From NCBI RefSeq assembly GCF_003725695.1, contig NZ_RJSE01000005.1, positions 223,096 through 287,095 on the forward strand: 64,000 bases of DNA, read 5' to 3'. Position numbers and translations under genes: made by a program. The stretch comes from Nocardioides marmoriginsengisoli. Its GTDB lineage: Bacteria > Actinomycetota > Actinomycetes > Propionibacteriales > Nocardioidaceae. This document shows, piece after piece, positions 1-9,999 of the stretch (the first letter of the stretch is position 1; the number at the start of each line of letters is the position of its first letter). Under the pieces are notes generated by a model. The model did not search any database and was not told the origin of the DNA. It saw only the letters and a list, made by a program, of their open reading frames with translations.

Positions 1-750
1 GAGCAGCATCAGCGCGTAGCCGATCCCGCCCGCGGCGCCGGCCCCCTTCGCGTCGGCGAGCTTGCGATCGGTCGCCTCCGCCAGCTCCCGGAGCCGGCCG
101 TCGACGAGCAGCAGCTCCTCCTCGGAGAGACCCTTCTGCGGGCCGAAGGTCTTGGTCGCGCCGAGCAGGCCGAGCAACGGGACGTCGACGTCGGAGGCGA
201 GGACCAGCTCGACCCCGGCCAGCCGTTCGCGAGCCGCGGCGAGGTCGATCGCGGCGATCCCGCCGAGCGCGACCGGTCCGGCGTCCAGGGGCTTGTCGGC
301 GGTGGCGCCGAGGGCGGCGAGCAGGCCCGCTCCCCCGTCGTTGGTGGCGGTGCCGCCGGCGCCGATCACCACCCGGCGAGCGCCCGCGTCGAGGGCGGCG
401 AGCAGCAGCTCCCCGACACCACGGCTGGAACCGGCCAGCGGGCGGCGCTCCGGCTCGGGGGTCAGGTGCAGTCCGACCGCCTGCGCGGTCTCCACGTACG
501 CCGTCGCGCCCACCACCAGCACGGCCGCCGGAACCGGTTCGCCGTACGGGTCGGGGACGGTGGTGGCGACCAGCTCACCGCCGAGGGCGGCGTGCAGGAC
601 GTCGACGAACCCGGGTCCCCCGTCGGACATCGGCACCTCGACGATCTCGGCGTCCGGGACCCGCCGGATCCAGCCCGCGCCGATGGCAGCCGCGGCCTCG
701 ACCGCGCTCAGGGTGCCGGCGAACTTGTCCGGGGCGATCACGACACGCAT
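1..750 (-). CDS. Glycerate kinase, partial (C-terminus beyond window)
   Basis: Glycerate kinase of the GlxK/GarK family phosphorylates D-glycerate with ATP in the cytoplasm. The N-terminus MRVVIAPDKFAGTLSA matches the family's start (APDxFKGxLxA-type motif), and GGTATNDGGAG about 130 residues on is the family's characteristic glycine-rich motif. The ATG is at 748-750 and 250 codons are visible; full family members run to about 370-380 residues, so roughly a third is missing at the left edge. It is divergent from nadA across 82 bases. Identity is clear; whether it makes 2- or 3-phosphoglycerate is not visible. Confidence 0.9.
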   Translation of the reverse strand, partial: MRVVIAPDKFAGTLSAVEAAAAIGAGWIRRVPDAEIVEVPMSDGGPGFVDVLHAALGGELVATTVPDPYGEPVPAAVLVVGATAYVETAQAVGLHLTPEPERRPLAGSSRGVGELLLAALDAGARRVVIGAGGTATNDGGAGLLAALGATADKPLDAGPVALGGIAAIDLAAARERLAGVELVLASDVDVPLLGLLGATKTFGPQKGLSEEELLLVDGRLRELAEATDRKLADAKGAGAAGGIGYALMLL

Positions 751-832
751 GCGGCCATCCTGCCGTAGCCGGAATGACCGCCGGCCAGCGGCGGTTAGCC
801 GAGTGAGACCGCCACCGTGGGAGGATGAGGAC

Positions 833-2008
833 ATGACCATGATCGACCTGCCGCTGCTTCCGCTGGGCCGGGGCAAGGACCTCTCCGCCGAGCGCGGGGT
901 GGAGTGCCCCGGCGACCTGCCACCGGCCTCCGACCCGGACCTGGTGGCCCGGGCGGTCGCGGCCAAGAAGGCCCTCGGCGACAAGGTGTTCATCCTCGGC
1001 CACCACTACCAGCGCGACGAGGTCGTGCAGTTCGCCGACGTGATGGGCGACTCCTTCAAGCTCGCCAAGGACGCGGCGGCACGGCCCGAGGCCGAGTACA
1101 TCGTCTTCTGCGGCGTGCACTTCATGGCCGAGTCCGCCGACATCCTCACCGGCGACGACCAGAAGGTGATCCTGCCCGACCTGGCCGCCGGCTGCTCGAT
1201 GGCCGACATGGCCCGGCTCGGCCAGGTCGAGGACGCCTGGGACGCGCTGACCGATGCCGGCATCGCGGACGTCGTCGTCCCGATCACGTACATGAACTCC
1301 TCGGCGGACATCAAGGCGTTCTGCGGCCGGCACGGCGGTGCGGTGTGCACCTCGTCGAACGCGGACGTCGCGCTCGAGTGGGCCTTCGCCCAGCACGGCC
1401 CCGAGACCAAGCTGCTGTTCTTCCCCGACCAGCACCTCGGCCGGAACACCGCCGTCCTCAAGCTCGGCTACTCCCTGGATGACTGCATCGTCTGGAACCC
1501 GCTGCTGCCCAACGGCGGCAACACCGTCGAGGAGCTGCGCGCGGCGAAGGTCATCCTCTGGAAGGGGCACTGCTCGGTGCACGGCCGGTTCTCCGCCGAG
1601 GTCGTCGACGAGCTCCGCGCGACCATTCCCGACGTGCAGATCCTGGTGCACCCGGAGTGCGCGCACGAGGTCGTCCTCAAGGCCGACCTGGTCGGCTCGA
1701 CCGAGTTCATCATCAACACCATCGAGGCGGCTCCGGCCGGCTCGTCGTGGGCGATCGGCACCGAGCTCAACCTGGTCAAGCGGCTGGCGAACGCGCACCC
1801 GGACAAGAACATCGTCTTCCTCGACAAGACCGTCTGCTACTGCTCGACGATGAACCGGATCGACCTGCCGCACCTGGTGTGGGCGCTGGAGTCCCTGGTC
1901 GAGGGCACGGTCGTCAACCAGATCCAGGTCGACGGCGAGACCGAGAAGCAGGCCAAGATCGCGCTGCAGCGGATGCTGGACCTGCCGGGACGGTCGCACC
2001 GGGACTAG
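833..2008 (+). CDS. nadA: Quinolinate synthase NadA
   Basis: NadA condenses iminoaspartate with dihydroxyacetone phosphate to quinolinate in de novo NAD synthesis, using a [4Fe-4S] cluster. The 391-residue protein has the family motifs ILGHHYQ, GDSFKLAK, FCGVHFMAESADIL (Cys93), HPECAHEV and CYCSTMN, which supply the three expected cluster cysteines. The reading frame stays open far upstream, but the ATG at 833 follows a good purine-rich site (GGGAGGATGAGG), and everything upstream lies over the divergent glycerate kinase. No nadB or nadC is adjacent. A second in-frame ATG lies at 839. Confidence 0.97.
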   Translation: MTMIDLPLLPLGRGKDLSAERGVECPGDLPPASDPDLVARAVAAKKALGDKVFILGHHYQRDEVVQFADVMGDSFKLAKDAAARPEAEYIVFCGVHFMAESADILTGDDQKVILPDLAAGCSMADMARLGQVEDAWDALTDAGIADVVVPITYMNSSADIKAFCGRHGGAVCTSSNADVALEWAFAQHGPETKLLFFPDQHLGRNTAVLKLGYSLDDCIVWNPLLPNGGNTVEELRAAKVILWKGHCSVHGRFSAEVVDELRATIPDVQILVHPECAHEVVLKADLVGSTEFIINTIEAAPAGSSWAIGTELNLVKRLANAHPDKNIVFLDKTVCYCSTMNRIDLPHLVWALESLVEGTVVNQIQVDGETEKQAKIALQRMLDLPGRSHRD

Positions 2009-2055
2009 TACGCCCGGGTAGTCTGCACACGTTCCGTCCCCACCCCTGATGAGGC

Positions 2056-2640
2056 ATGAAGTTGTCCGGTAGTCCCGAGAAGCAGAAGTCCGCCGCGCAG
2101 GCGTCCACCGAAGCGGCGCCGACCTCCGGCAAGGGCCGCCCGACGCCCAGCCGCAAGGAGGCCGAGGCGGCCGCCAAGGAGCGCGCCCGGGCCGCGACCG
2201 ACAAGAAGGCGGCGCAGAAGCTGCTGCGCGAGAAGCGGGCCGAGTCCAACCGCCGGATGCGCGAGGGGATGAAGTCCGGCGAGGAGAAGTACCTCCCCGC
2301 CCGCGACCAGGGACCGGTCAAGCGGTTCGTCCGCGACTGGGTGGACGCCCGGCTGACCTTCGCCGAGTTCCTGCTTCCGGTGCTGGTGCTGATCATGATC
2401 GGCAACTCGGTGCCGAACGACGACGTCAAGTCGATCATCAACGGACTCTGGCTGGCGAGCATCCTGCTGCTGCTCGTCGACACCGTGCTGCTGCGCTTCC
2501 GGCTGCGGAAGGCGCTGACCGCCAAGTTCCCGGACGAGAGCCTCAAGGGCACCACGTTCTACGCCTACATCCGGATGCTTCAGATCCGCTTCATGCGGTT
2601 GCCGAAGCCCCAGGTGCGCGTCGGCGGGAAGCCGCGCTAG
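2056..2640 (+). CDS. DUF3043 family membrane protein
   Basis: A 194-residue actinobacterial protein of the DUF3043 family, function unknown. The first ~80 residues are very rich in Lys, Arg, Ala and Glu (coiled-coil-like, cytoplasmic). The conserved segment YLPARDQGPVKRFVRDWVDA follows, then two close membrane segments (about 107-120 and 130-147) and a basic C-terminus. The ATG has the RBS GATGAGG. Its TAG stop overlaps the stop of the convergent small gene in a shared CTAG. Confidence 0.85.
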   Translation: MKLSGSPEKQKSAAQASTEAAPTSGKGRPTPSRKEAEAAAKERARAATDKKAAQKLLREKRAESNRRMREGMKSGEEKYLPARDQGPVKRFVRDWVDARLTFAEFLLPVLVLIMIGNSVPNDDVKSIINGLWLASILLLLVDTVLLRFRLRKALTAKFPDESLKGTTFYAYIRMLQIRFMRLPKPQVRVGGKPR

Positions 2641-2885
2641 GCGCCCAGACTCATGGGGCCGTACACCTCGCGCTCTCCCTCGAAGAGCGTGACGGCTGCG
2701 ATCCCCTGGTCGGCCAGGTCGGCCCAGTACTCCCCCACCCAGGACTCGGCGTCGCTGCGGGTCGGGAAGTCCTGCCGACCCTCGCTCGGCTCGACCACGC
2801 GTCCGTCGTCGTCCAGGCACTGCCACCACCACGGGATCGTCGCCGACGCGGGCTGGAAGGCGCCGGGCTCGGGTGCGTTGGTCAT
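2637..2885 (-). CDS. Small acidic Trp-rich protein, translationally coupled to gcvT
   Basis: An 82-residue protein starting [12 protein letters not shown] that I cannot assign. It is acidic and rich in Trp ([22 protein letters not shown]), with no signal peptide or membrane segment. Its ATG overlaps the gcvT stop by four bases (ATGA, 2882-2885), so it is very probably made from the gcvT transcript by coupled translation. Its stop shares CTAG with the convergent DUF3043 gene. It looks like a small globular cytoplasmic protein; the tight coupling suggests a role tied to GcvT, but that is inference. Confidence 0.7.
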   Translation of the reverse strand: MTNAPEPGAFQPASATIPWWWQCLDDDGRVVEPSEGRQDFPTRSDAESWVGEYWADLADQGIAAVTLFEGEREVYGPMSLGA

Positions 2886-3979
2886 GACTCCTTCACCTCC
2901 GGGGTGACGAACGGCGGCTTGGTCACCACGAAGACCTCCATCCGGCCGCGGACGTCGACGCTGACCTCGGCCCCCTCCTCCACCTGGGAGTTGATCAGGG
3001 CCAGCGCGACGCTCTTCTTCAGCGTCGGCGAGAACGTCCCGGAGGTGATCTCGCCGATCGGCAGGTCCGCGGTCAGCTTGACGGTCATGTGCGGGCGGGC
3101 GATGCCGCGACCGGCGGCCACCAGGCCGCGCAGCGTCACCACCGGTCCGGCCTCGCGCTCGGCCTCGAGCGCGGCCTTGCCCCAGAACGCGTCCTTCTTC
3201 CAGCCGATCGCCCAGCCCAGGCGGGCCTGCACCGGGGTGATCGCCAGGCTGATGTCCTGGCCGTGCAACGGGTAGCCCATCTCGGTGCGCAACGTGTCCC
3301 GGGCACCGAGGCCGCAGGGCTGTACGTCGTACCGGGCTCCCACGCGCAGGAGCGAGTCCCAGAGCGAGCCGGCGACCTCGTTGGGGGCGATCAGCTCGTA
3401 GCCGCGCTCTCCCGTGTAGCCGGTCCGGCAGACGACGACGTCGACGCCCTCGAAGGGTGCCTCGACGAACGACATGTACTCGTGGCCGACCGGGAAGCCC
3501 AGCGCGGAGAGGATCTCGTCGGACCGGGTGCCCTGGACGGCGAGCACCGCGTGCGTCTCGTGGTGGTCGGTGATGGTGATGCCGGCCGGGGCCTTCGCCT
3601 GGAGGCGGCGGGCCACCTCGGCGGTGTTGGACGCGTTCGGGACCAGCAGCAGGTGGTCGTCGTCCTTGAGGTAGACGATCAGGTCGTCGACGACGCCGCC
3701 GGACTCCTCGTCGCAGCAGAGCGTGTACTGCGCCTTGCCCTTCTCGATCCTGCCCAGGTCGTTGGTGAAGCAGGAGTTGATGAACGCGACCGCCCCTTCC
3801 CCGCGGACCACCAGCTTGCCGAGGTGGCTGACGTCGAAGATGCCGACGGCTTCGCGGACGGCGGTGTGCTCGGGGATGACGCCGGCGTACTGCAGCGGCA
3901 TCTCCCAGCCTCCGAACTCGGAGAACTTCGCGCCGAGGGCGACGTGACGATCGTGCAGGACTGACTGCTTGAGGACCAT
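2882..3979 (-). CDS. gcvT: Glycine cleavage system T protein (aminomethyltransferase)
   Basis: GcvT transfers the methylene group from the aminomethyl-lipoyl arm of the H protein to tetrahydrofolate, releasing ammonia. The 365-residue length is normal. Family signatures are [17 protein letters not shown] near the N-terminus, [23 protein letters not shown] and [19 protein letters not shown]. No gcvH or gcvP is adjacent. The 66 bases before the ATG are too short for a glycine riboswitch. The stop overlaps the next small gene by ATGA. It shares the lipoyl theme with lpd, sucB, lipB and lipA further along. Confidence 0.96.
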   Translation of the reverse strand: MVLKQSVLHDRHVALGAKFSEFGGWEMPLQYAGVIPEHTAVREAVGIFDVSHLGKLVVRGEGAVAFINSCFTNDLGRIEKGKAQYTLCCDEESGGVVDDLIVYLKDDDHLLLVPNASNTAEVARRLQAKAPAGITITDHHETHAVLAVQGTRSDEILSALGFPVGHEYMSFVEAPFEGVDVVVCRTGYTGERGYELIAPNEVAGSLWDSLLRVGARYDVQPCGLGARDTLRTEMGYPLHGQDISLAITPVQARLGWAIGWKKDAFWGKAALEAEREAGPVVTLRGLVAAGRGIARPHMTVKLTADLPIGEITSGTFSPTLKKSVALALINSQVEEGAEVSVDVRGRMEVFVVTKPPFVTPEVKES

Positions 3980-4045
3980 GCGCAGAAGTTACCGCAGCCG
4001 CGGGTGGGGCCTCGAGCAAGCTCGGGCACTCGGTAGCCTCGACCC

Positions 4046-5536
4046 GTGACGACCTACACACTGCGCAAGGGCTCGGCCGACAAGGTCCGGACGGACCTCG
4101 TCGTCATCGGCGTGGCCACCGGCAAGGGCAAGACGCTGGTGCCCGGTCCCGGCGGCGAGCCGGTCGCGGCGGCGTACGGGCGCGGGTTCGCGCCGCTGCT
4201 GGCGGCGCTCGGCTTCACCGGCGGCTTCGGCGAGGTCGCGAAGGTGCCGACCGCCGGACCGCTGAACGCGGGGCAGCTGCTGGTCGTCGGCCTCGGCCCG
4301 CAGGACGCCCTCACCACCGAGAAGGTACGGCGCGCCGCCGGCGTCGCCGCCCGCAGCATCGGCAACGTCGCCTCGGTCGCGGTGGCCCTGCCGGCCGTCG
4401 ACGCCGCGCACGTCCGAGCCGTCGTCGACGGCTTCTCCGCGGGTCTCTACCAGTACCGGGGCCTCAAGTCCGGCCCGAAGCCGACGGCGGTCGCCGACGT
4501 CGTGGTGCTCAGCGACGTCGCCCGCCGCGCCGACGCCGCGGCCGCGCTGGAACGGGCCACCCTCGTCGGCGGCCTCGCCGACCAGGTCCGCGACTGGGTG
4601 AACACGCCCCCGAACGTGCTGGTCCCGCTGCAGTTCGCCGCCGAGCTCAAGAAGGCGACCGCGAAGAGCGGCGTCGACTACGAGCTGGTGACCGCCGCCC
4701 AGCTGAAGAAGCTCGGCTGCGGCGGCATCCTCGGCGTCGGCCAGGGCTCGGAGAACCCGCCCTGCCTGGTGAAGCTGACCTGGACGCCCCCGGAGCCGCA
4801 GGGCTCGGTCGCCCTGGTCGGCAAGGGCATCACGTTCGACTCCGGCGGCCTGACCATCAAGCCTGCTGGCGGGATGGGGACGATGAAGTCCGACATGGCC
4901 GGCGCCGCCGCGGTGGCCGGAGCGATCCAGGCGGTGGCCGCCCTGGAGATCCCGGTCAGCGTCACCGCCTACCTGCCGCTCGCCGAGAACATGGTCGGCG
5001 GCGCCTCGATGCGCCCCGGCGACGTGCTGACGATGCACTCCGGCAAGACCGTCGAGGTGCTCAACACCGACGCCGAAGGACGCCTGGTCCTCGCCGACGC
5101 GCTGACGATGGCGGTCCGCGACGAGCCGGACGTGATCATCGACGTGGCCACCCTCACCGGGGCCTGCGTGGTCGCCCTGGGGGACCGGATCGCCGGCCTC
5201 TTCGGTGACGACGAGATCGTCGCCGAGGTGGAGGCCGCGGCGGCCAGCTCCGGAGAGCTGTTCTGGCACCTGCCGATCCCCGAGGAGCAGCGCCGGACGG
5301 TCCGCACCGAGAGCAAGGTGGCCGACCTGCAGCAGCACGTCTGGGTGCGCTGGGGATCGGCGCTCTACGCGGCCGCGTTCCTCGAGCAGTTCGCCGAGGG
5401 CGTCCCGTGGGCGCACCTGGACATCGCCGGGCCGTCGTATAACGCGGGCGGCCCCTGGGGGCACGTCCCCACGGGTGGCACCGGGTTCGCGCTGAGCACG
5501 CTGGTCGAGCTGATCGCGAGCCGCGCGAAGGCCTAG
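4046..5536 (+). CDS. pepA: Leucyl aminopeptidase (M17)
   Basis: A cytosolic M17 metallo-aminopeptidase that removes N-terminal residues from peptides. The 496-residue length fits the family. The C-terminal catalytic domain shows the metal-ligand block GKGITFDSGGLTIKP with Lys and Asp, KSDMAGAAAV, and the invariant NTDAEGRLVLADAL motif. The N-terminal macro-like domain is present. The start is GTG at 4046, 66 bases from divergent gcvT. The TAG stop shares CTAG with the convergent gene. Confidence 0.96.
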   Translation: MTTYTLRKGSADKVRTDLVVIGVATGKGKTLVPGPGGEPVAAAYGRGFAPLLAALGFTGGFGEVAKVPTAGPLNAGQLLVVGLGPQDALTTEKVRRAAGVAARSIGNVASVAVALPAVDAAHVRAVVDGFSAGLYQYRGLKSGPKPTAVADVVVLSDVARRADAAAALERATLVGGLADQVRDWVNTPPNVLVPLQFAAELKKATAKSGVDYELVTAAQLKKLGCGGILGVGQGSENPPCLVKLTWTPPEPQGSVALVGKGITFDSGGLTIKPAGGMGTMKSDMAGAAAVAGAIQAVAALEIPVSVTAYLPLAENMVGGASMRPGDVLTMHSGKTVEVLNTDAEGRLVLADALTMAVRDEPDVIIDVATLTGACVVALGDRIAGLFGDDEIVAEVEAAAASSGELFWHLPIPEEQRRTVRTESKVADLQQHVWVRWGSALYAAAFLEQFAEGVPWAHLDIAGPSYNAGGPWGHVPTGGTGFALSTLVELIASRAKA

Positions 5537-5916
5537 GGCGTGTCGGTCGGCGGCGGCTGCGAGAACGGGTTCGGAGCCTTCGCGGCCTTCTGCCGGCTGT
5601 TGTAGTCGCGCATCCGCTGCGGGATGCCCACCACGGCGGCGTCGTACGACGGCACGCCAAGCTTGTTCGCGAAGTCGTGCGCCCACTGCACCGACGGCAC
5701 CCGGCGCCGCGTCCACTCCCCGTCGTGGGCGACGAGCAGCATCGTCACCTCGCTCACCGTCGTGCGGGGCTCGACGAATCCCTCGACCCCGCGGCGCGCC
5801 GCCACGAACTCCCGGAGATGCTTGGCATCGGCGGAATCGGACGACCGCACGGTCGAGCCGGTGGGGCCGCCACGGCTGAGGCCGTCACGGCGGCGGAATC
5901 GATCCATCAAACCCAT
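5533..5916 (-). CDS. Conserved hypothetical protein, 127 aa
   Basis: A soluble protein beginning MGLMDRFRRRDG. After a basic, low-complexity N-terminus comes a compact domain (EGFVEPRTTVSEVTMLLVAHDGEWTR, then VQWAHDFANKLGVPSYDAAVVGIPQRMRDYN) ending in a Pro-rich tail. I recall similar actinobacterial proteins only as uncharacterised. The ATG at 5914-5916 was chosen because upstream in-frame starts would run into the lpdA leader. The stop overlaps that of pepA in CTAG. Confidence 0.75.
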   Translation of the reverse strand: MGLMDRFRRRDGLSRGGPTGSTVRSSDSADAKHLREFVAARRGVEGFVEPRTTVSEVTMLLVAHDGEWTRRRVPSVQWAHDFANKLGVPSYDAAVVGIPQRMRDYNSRQKAAKAPNPFSQPPPTDTP

Positions 5917-6046
5917 GAGGGCAATTGTGCGGCATGGCCGGTGATCGCGCCCAGCGGATGCCCAAACCCCGCGTGTCGGCCTGCCGGTGGACATGATGGA
6001 GAGAAGTGCAAGGATGGTCCGAGTCAATCGAGCGAGCGGAGGGATC

Positions 6047-7441
6047 GTGGCGGACGCCAACCACGTCGACGTGGTGATTCTGGGAGCAGGATCGGGCGGC
6101 TACGCGTGTGCGCTCCGCGCCGCGCAGCTCGGTCTCACGGTCGTGCTGATCGAGAAGGACAACCTCGGCGGGACCTGCCTGCACGTCGGCTGCATCCCCA
6201 CCAAGGCCCTGTTGCACGCCGCCGAGGTCGCCGACGCGACCCGCGACGCCGGCCAGTTCGGCGTCCAAGCGACGTTCGACGGCATCGACATGGCCGCCGT
6301 GAACACCTACAAGGACGGCGTCGTCCAGCGGCTCTTCAAGGGCCTCACCGGCCTGATCAACGGCCGCGGCATCACCGTCGTCGCCGGAGCCGGCCGGCTG
6401 ACCGCGCCGAACACGGTCGAGGTGGACGGCCCCGAGGGCAGCACGGCGTACGTCGGCAAGCACGTCGTGCTGGCCAGCGGCTCGTACTCGCGGACGCTGC
6501 CGGGCCTGGAGATCGACGGCGAGCGGGTCCTCACCTCCGAGCACGCGCTCCGGCTGGACCGGGTGCCGTCGTCGGTGATCGTGCTCGGCGGCGGCGTGAT
6601 CGGCTGCGAGTTCGCCAGCGTGTGGCGCTCCTTCGGCGCCGAGGTCACCATCGTGGAGGCGCTCCCCCGACTGATGGCCGCGGAGGACGCCGACTCCTCC
6701 AAGCAGCTCGAACGCGCCTTCCGCAAGCGCAAGATCAAGGCGCTCACCGGCACCGCGTTCGAGTCCTACGAGAAGACCGAGACCGGCGTCCGGGTGACGG
6801 TCGCCGGCGGTGACGTGCTCGAAGCCGAGCTGCTGCTGGTGGCGGTCGGCCGTGGCGCGACCACCGACGGCCTCGGGTACGACGAGCAGGGCGTCGCGAT
6901 GGACCGCGGCTTCGTGCTCGCCGACGAGCGCTGCCGGACCAACGTTCCCGGTGTCTTCGCGGTCGGCGACATCGTCCCCGGGCTGCAGCTCGCGCACCGC
7001 GGCTTCGCCCAGGGCATCTTCGTCGCCGAGGAGATCGCCGGGCTGTCCCCGGCGCCGATCGACGAGGCCGGGATCCCGCGGGTGACCTACTGCGATCCCG
7101 AGCTCGCCTCCGTCGGGCTGACCCAGGCCCAGGCCGAGGAGGCGCACGGGGCCGACGGCATCGAGACGCTCACCTACGACCTCGGCGGCAACGGCAAGAG
7201 CCAGATCCTCAAGACCCAGGGCAGCGTCAAGCTGGTACGCCGCAAGGACGGCCCGGTGGTCGGCGTCCACCTCGTCGGTGCCCGGGTCGGCGAGCTCATC
7301 GGCGAAGCCCAGCTGATCTACAACTGGGAGGCGTTCCCCGAGGACGTCGCCCCGCTGGTGCACGCGCACCCGACCCAGAACGAAGCCCTCGGCGAAGCCC
7401 ACCTGGCCCTCGCCGGCAAGCCGCTCCACGCCCACTCCTGA
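6047..7441 (+). CDS. lpdA: Dihydrolipoyl dehydrogenase (E3)
   Basis: A flavoprotein that reoxidises dihydrolipoyl groups of 2-oxoacid dehydrogenases with NAD+. It has the FAD motif ILGAGSGGYACALRA, the redox disulfide GGTCLHVGCIPTKALL (Cys44 and Cys49), the NAD fold VIVLGGGVIGCEFAS, and the C-terminal HPTQNEA catalytic His/Glu. The GTG at 6047 was preferred because AGCGGAGGGA lies just before it and the protein then begins directly before the FAD motif; an in-frame ATG at 5987 lacks this. It is 27 bases upstream of sucB, so the two are almost certainly one operon. A second Lpd lies at 10.3-11.7 kb. Confidence 0.96.
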   Translation: MADANHVDVVILGAGSGGYACALRAAQLGLTVVLIEKDNLGGTCLHVGCIPTKALLHAAEVADATRDAGQFGVQATFDGIDMAAVNTYKDGVVQRLFKGLTGLINGRGITVVAGAGRLTAPNTVEVDGPEGSTAYVGKHVVLASGSYSRTLPGLEIDGERVLTSEHALRLDRVPSSVIVLGGGVIGCEFASVWRSFGAEVTIVEALPRLMAAEDADSSKQLERAFRKRKIKALTGTAFESYEKTETGVRVTVAGGDVLEAELLLVAVGRGATTDGLGYDEQGVAMDRGFVLADERCRTNVPGVFAVGDIVPGLQLAHRGFAQGIFVAEEIAGLSPAPIDEAGIPRVTYCDPELASVGLTQAQAEEAHGADGIETLTYDLGGNGKSQILKTQGSVKLVRRKDGPVVGVHLVGARVGELIGEAQLIYNWEAFPEDVAPLVHAHPTQNEALGEAHLALAGKPLHAHS

Positions 7442-7468
7442 GCACCACACCAGATACGAAGGAAGCAC

Positions 7469-9244
7469 ATGTCGACTCCCGTCACTCTTCCCGCACTCGG
7501 CGAATCCGTCACCGAGGGCACGGTCACGCGCTGGTTGAAGCAGGTCGGCGACACCGTGAGCGTCGACGAGCCGTTGCTCGAGGTCTCCACCGACAAGGTC
7601 GACACCGAGATCCCCTCGCCGGTGGCCGGCGTGATCCTGGAGATCAACGCTGCCGAGGACGAGACCGTCGAGGTCGGTGCGCAGCTCTGCGTGATCGGTG
7701 CCGCCAGCGACGCACCGGCGGCTCCGGCTGCTGAAGCTCCCGCCCCGGAGGCTCCGGCCGCGCCTGCTCCAGAGGCGCCGGTTGCCGAGGCGCCGGTTGC
7801 CGAGGCGCCCGCCCCGGTCGCCGAGCCCGCCCCGGTCGCCGAGGCACCTGCTCCGGCAGCCGCCGGTCCCGGCACCTCGGTCACCCTGCCCGCGCTCGGC
7901 GAGTCGGTCACCGAGGGCACCGTCACCCGCTGGCTGAAGCAGGTCGGCGAGGCGGTAGCCGTCGACGAGCCGCTGCTCGAGGTCTCCACCGACAAGGTCG
8001 ACACCGAGATCCCCTCGCCGGTCGCCGGCACCCTGCTGGAGATCAAGGTGAACGAGGACGAGACCGTCGAGGTCGGTGCCGAGCTCGCCGTGATCGGTGC
8101 CGCCGGAGCTGCTCCGGCCGCTCCCGCCCCTGTCGCACCGGCACCCGTCGCCGAGGTGCCGGCGCCGTCCGCTCCTCCGGCTCCCGCGCCGGTGGCCGAG
8201 GCCCCCGCTCCCCCGGCACCCGCGCCGGTGACTGAGGCCCCCGCACCCCCGGCACCCACGCCGCCGGCGCCCCCGGCTCCGGCGGCTGCTGCCCCGGCAC
8301 CGTCCACCGACAGCGGCAACTACGTGACGCCGCTGGTGCGCAAGATGGCCGCCGAGCACGGCGTCGACCTGGGCTCGATCACCGGCACCGGTGTCGGCGG
8401 CCGGATCCGCAAGCAGGACGTGCTGGCCGCCGCGGACGCCAAGAAGGCCGCCGCTGCACCGGCTGCGGGCTCCTCGACAGGCTCGACGTCCGGGGCGGCC
8501 GCCCCCGCCGCAGCTCCGTCGGCGCCGAGCCCCCTGCGCGGCACTACCGAGAAGGTGTCCCGGCTCCGCAAGGTGATCGCTGAGCGGATGACCGAGTCGC
8601 TGCACATCTCGGCCCAGCTCACCCAGGTGATGGAGGTCGACGTCACCAACGTGGCCCGGCTCCGCGAGAACGCGAAGGCGGACTTCCTGGCGCGCGAAGG
8701 CGTCAAGCTGACGTACCTGCCGTTCTTCGCGAAGGCGGCGATCGACGCGCTGAAGTCGCACCCGAAGCTGAACGCGCACCTCAACGCCGAGGCCGGCGAG
8801 ATCACCTACTGGGACGTCGAGAACGTCGCGTTCGCGGTCGACACCGAGCGCGGTCTGCTCACCCCGGTCGTCAAGAACGCCGGCGACCTCTCGATCGCCG
8901 GACTGGCGAAGAAGATCGCCGACGTCGCCGACCGCACCCGGACCAACAAGATCACTCCGGACGACCTCTCCGGGGGCACGTTCACGATCACCAACCTGGG
9001 CAGCTTCGGCGCGCTCTTCGACACCCCGATCATCAACCAGCCGCAGGTCGCCATCCTCGGTCCCGGAGCCGTCGTGAAGCGCGCGGTCGTGATCGACGAC
9101 CCGAACCTGGGCGAGACGATCGCGATCCGGCACATGGTCAACCTCGCGCTGACCTACGACCACCGTCTCGTCGACGGCGCCGACGCCGGCCGCTTCCTCC
9201 AGGACGTGAAGGGACGCCTGGAAGCAGCGCAGTTCGAGGTGTGA
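7469..9244 (+). CDS. sucB: 2-oxoacid dehydrogenase E2 (dihydrolipoyl succinyl/acetyltransferase), two lipoyl domains
   Basis: The core E2 of a 2-oxoacid dehydrogenase complex, 591 residues. Two nearly identical lipoyl domains (about 1-78 and 137-212) each carry the lipoylated Lys in [13 protein letters not shown] (Lys43, Lys176). Long Ala/Pro linkers separate them. A peripheral-subunit-binding domain follows ([16 protein letters not shown] to [11 protein letters not shown]), then a catalytic domain with DHRLVDG (His565) near the C-terminus. In actinobacteria this protein is usually named SucB or DlaT and can serve pyruvate dehydrogenase. It directly follows lpdA. Confidence 0.96.
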   Translation: MSTPVTLPALGESVTEGTVTRWLKQVGDTVSVDEPLLEVSTDKVDTEIPSPVAGVILEINAAEDETVEVGAQLCVIGAASDAPAAPAAEAPAPEAPAAPAPEAPVAEAPVAEAPAPVAEPAPVAEAPAPAAAGPGTSVTLPALGESVTEGTVTRWLKQVGEAVAVDEPLLEVSTDKVDTEIPSPVAGTLLEIKVNEDETVEVGAELAVIGAAGAAPAAPAPVAPAPVAEVPAPSAPPAPAPVAEAPAPPAPAPVTEAPAPPAPTPPAPPAPAAAAPAPSTDSGNYVTPLVRKMAAEHGVDLGSITGTGVGGRIRKQDVLAAADAKKAAAAPAAGSSTGSTSGAAAPAAAPSAPSPLRGTTEKVSRLRKVIAERMTESLHISAQLTQVMEVDVTNVARLRENAKADFLAREGVKLTYLPFFAKAAIDALKSHPKLNAHLNAEAGEITYWDVENVAFAVDTERGLLTPVVKNAGDLSIAGLAKKIADVADRTRTNKITPDDLSGGTFTITNLGSFGALFDTPIINQPQVAILGPGAVVKRAVVIDDPNLGETIAIRHMVNLALTYDHRLVDGADAGRFLQDVKGRLEAAQFEV

Positions 9245-9291
9245 GCACCCGGGCTCATGCTCAGGACGCGGAGACGTAGCACCCTGGACCC

Positions 9292-9999
9292 ATGACCCTG
9301 CTCAGCACCCGTTTCGAGTCCTTCAGCCCGGAGCACTTCGGGCTGATCGGGTTGTTCCTCGCGGTGTTCGTCGGCCTCGTCGTCTACGGACGCAGGCGCG
9401 GGGACAACCCGCGCTTCCGACGCGGGTTCGCGATCGTCATCCCCTGCTTCACGCTGCCGATGCAGATCCAGCAGCTGACGCCCGGAGAGTTCGGCCTGGG
9501 GACCTCGCTCCCCCTCCAGTACTGCGACCTGGCCTGGATGCTCGCCGTGTACGCGCTCTGGACCCGAGCGCCCTGGGCTTTCGTGCTGACGTTCTTCTGG
9601 GGCCTGACCCTCACCCTCCAGGGCGTGATCACCCCGTCACTGGGTCAGGAGTTCCCCGAGCCCCGGTACTTCATGTTCTGGGGGATGCACTTCCTGACGA
9701 TCTGGGCAGCCGGGTACCTCACCGCCATCGGGGACCGACCGACCTGGAGGCTTTACCGGTTCACCGTGGTCGTCACCGCGGCCTGGGCGGGTGTGGTGAT
9801 GATCTTCAACGCCCTGACCGACACCAACTACGGCTACCTCAACCGGAAGCCGCCCGGGGCGTCGCTGCTCGACGCGCTGCCGGGGTGGCCGGCGTACGTG
9901 GTGATCGAGATCGCGATCATCGCCGCCGTGTGGGCGGCGATGACCTGGGCGTTCCAGACGCGACCACAACGCGCGAAGCGCACGTCGACCGAGCGCTAG
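9292..9999 (+). CDS. TIGR02206 family integral membrane protein
   Basis: A 235-residue YwaF/TIGR02206-like protein with about six or seven hydrophobic segments and the conserved stretches LPLQYCDLAW and YGYLNRKPPGASLLDALPGWP. The function of the family is not established. The last ~13 residues (RPQRAKRTSTER) are encoded by the first copy of the tandem DNA repeat that fills the following intergenic region, so this basic tail may be repeat-derived rather than conserved. Confidence 0.85.
   Translation: MTLLSTRFESFSPEHFGLIGLFLAVFVGLVVYGRRRGDNPRFRRGFAIVIPCFTLPMQIQQLTPGEFGLGTSLPLQYCDLAWMLAVYALWTRAPWAFVLTFFWGLTLTLQGVITPSLGQEFPEPRYFMFWGMHFLTIWAAGYLTAIGDRPTWRLYRFTVVVTAAWAGVVMIFNALTDTNYGYLNRKPPGASLLDALPGWPAYVVIEIAIIAAVWAAMTWAFQTRPQRAKRTSTER

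Noticed and set aside
62-832. In-frame upstream extension of nadA by 257 codons
   Set aside because: It lies antisense to the glycerate kinase, is Ser/Ala/Arg low complexity, and the ATG at 833 has a good ribosome-binding site and matches the family start.
3980-4045. Glycine riboswitch before gcvT
   Set aside because: Only 66 bases lie between the divergent starts, too short for the aptamer, and no conserved riboswitch core is seen.
5885-9163. Long minus-strand open frame opposite lpdA and sucB
   Set aside because: Antisense shadow; the Gly/Arg/Ser-rich stretches mirror the Ala/Pro linkers of SucB.
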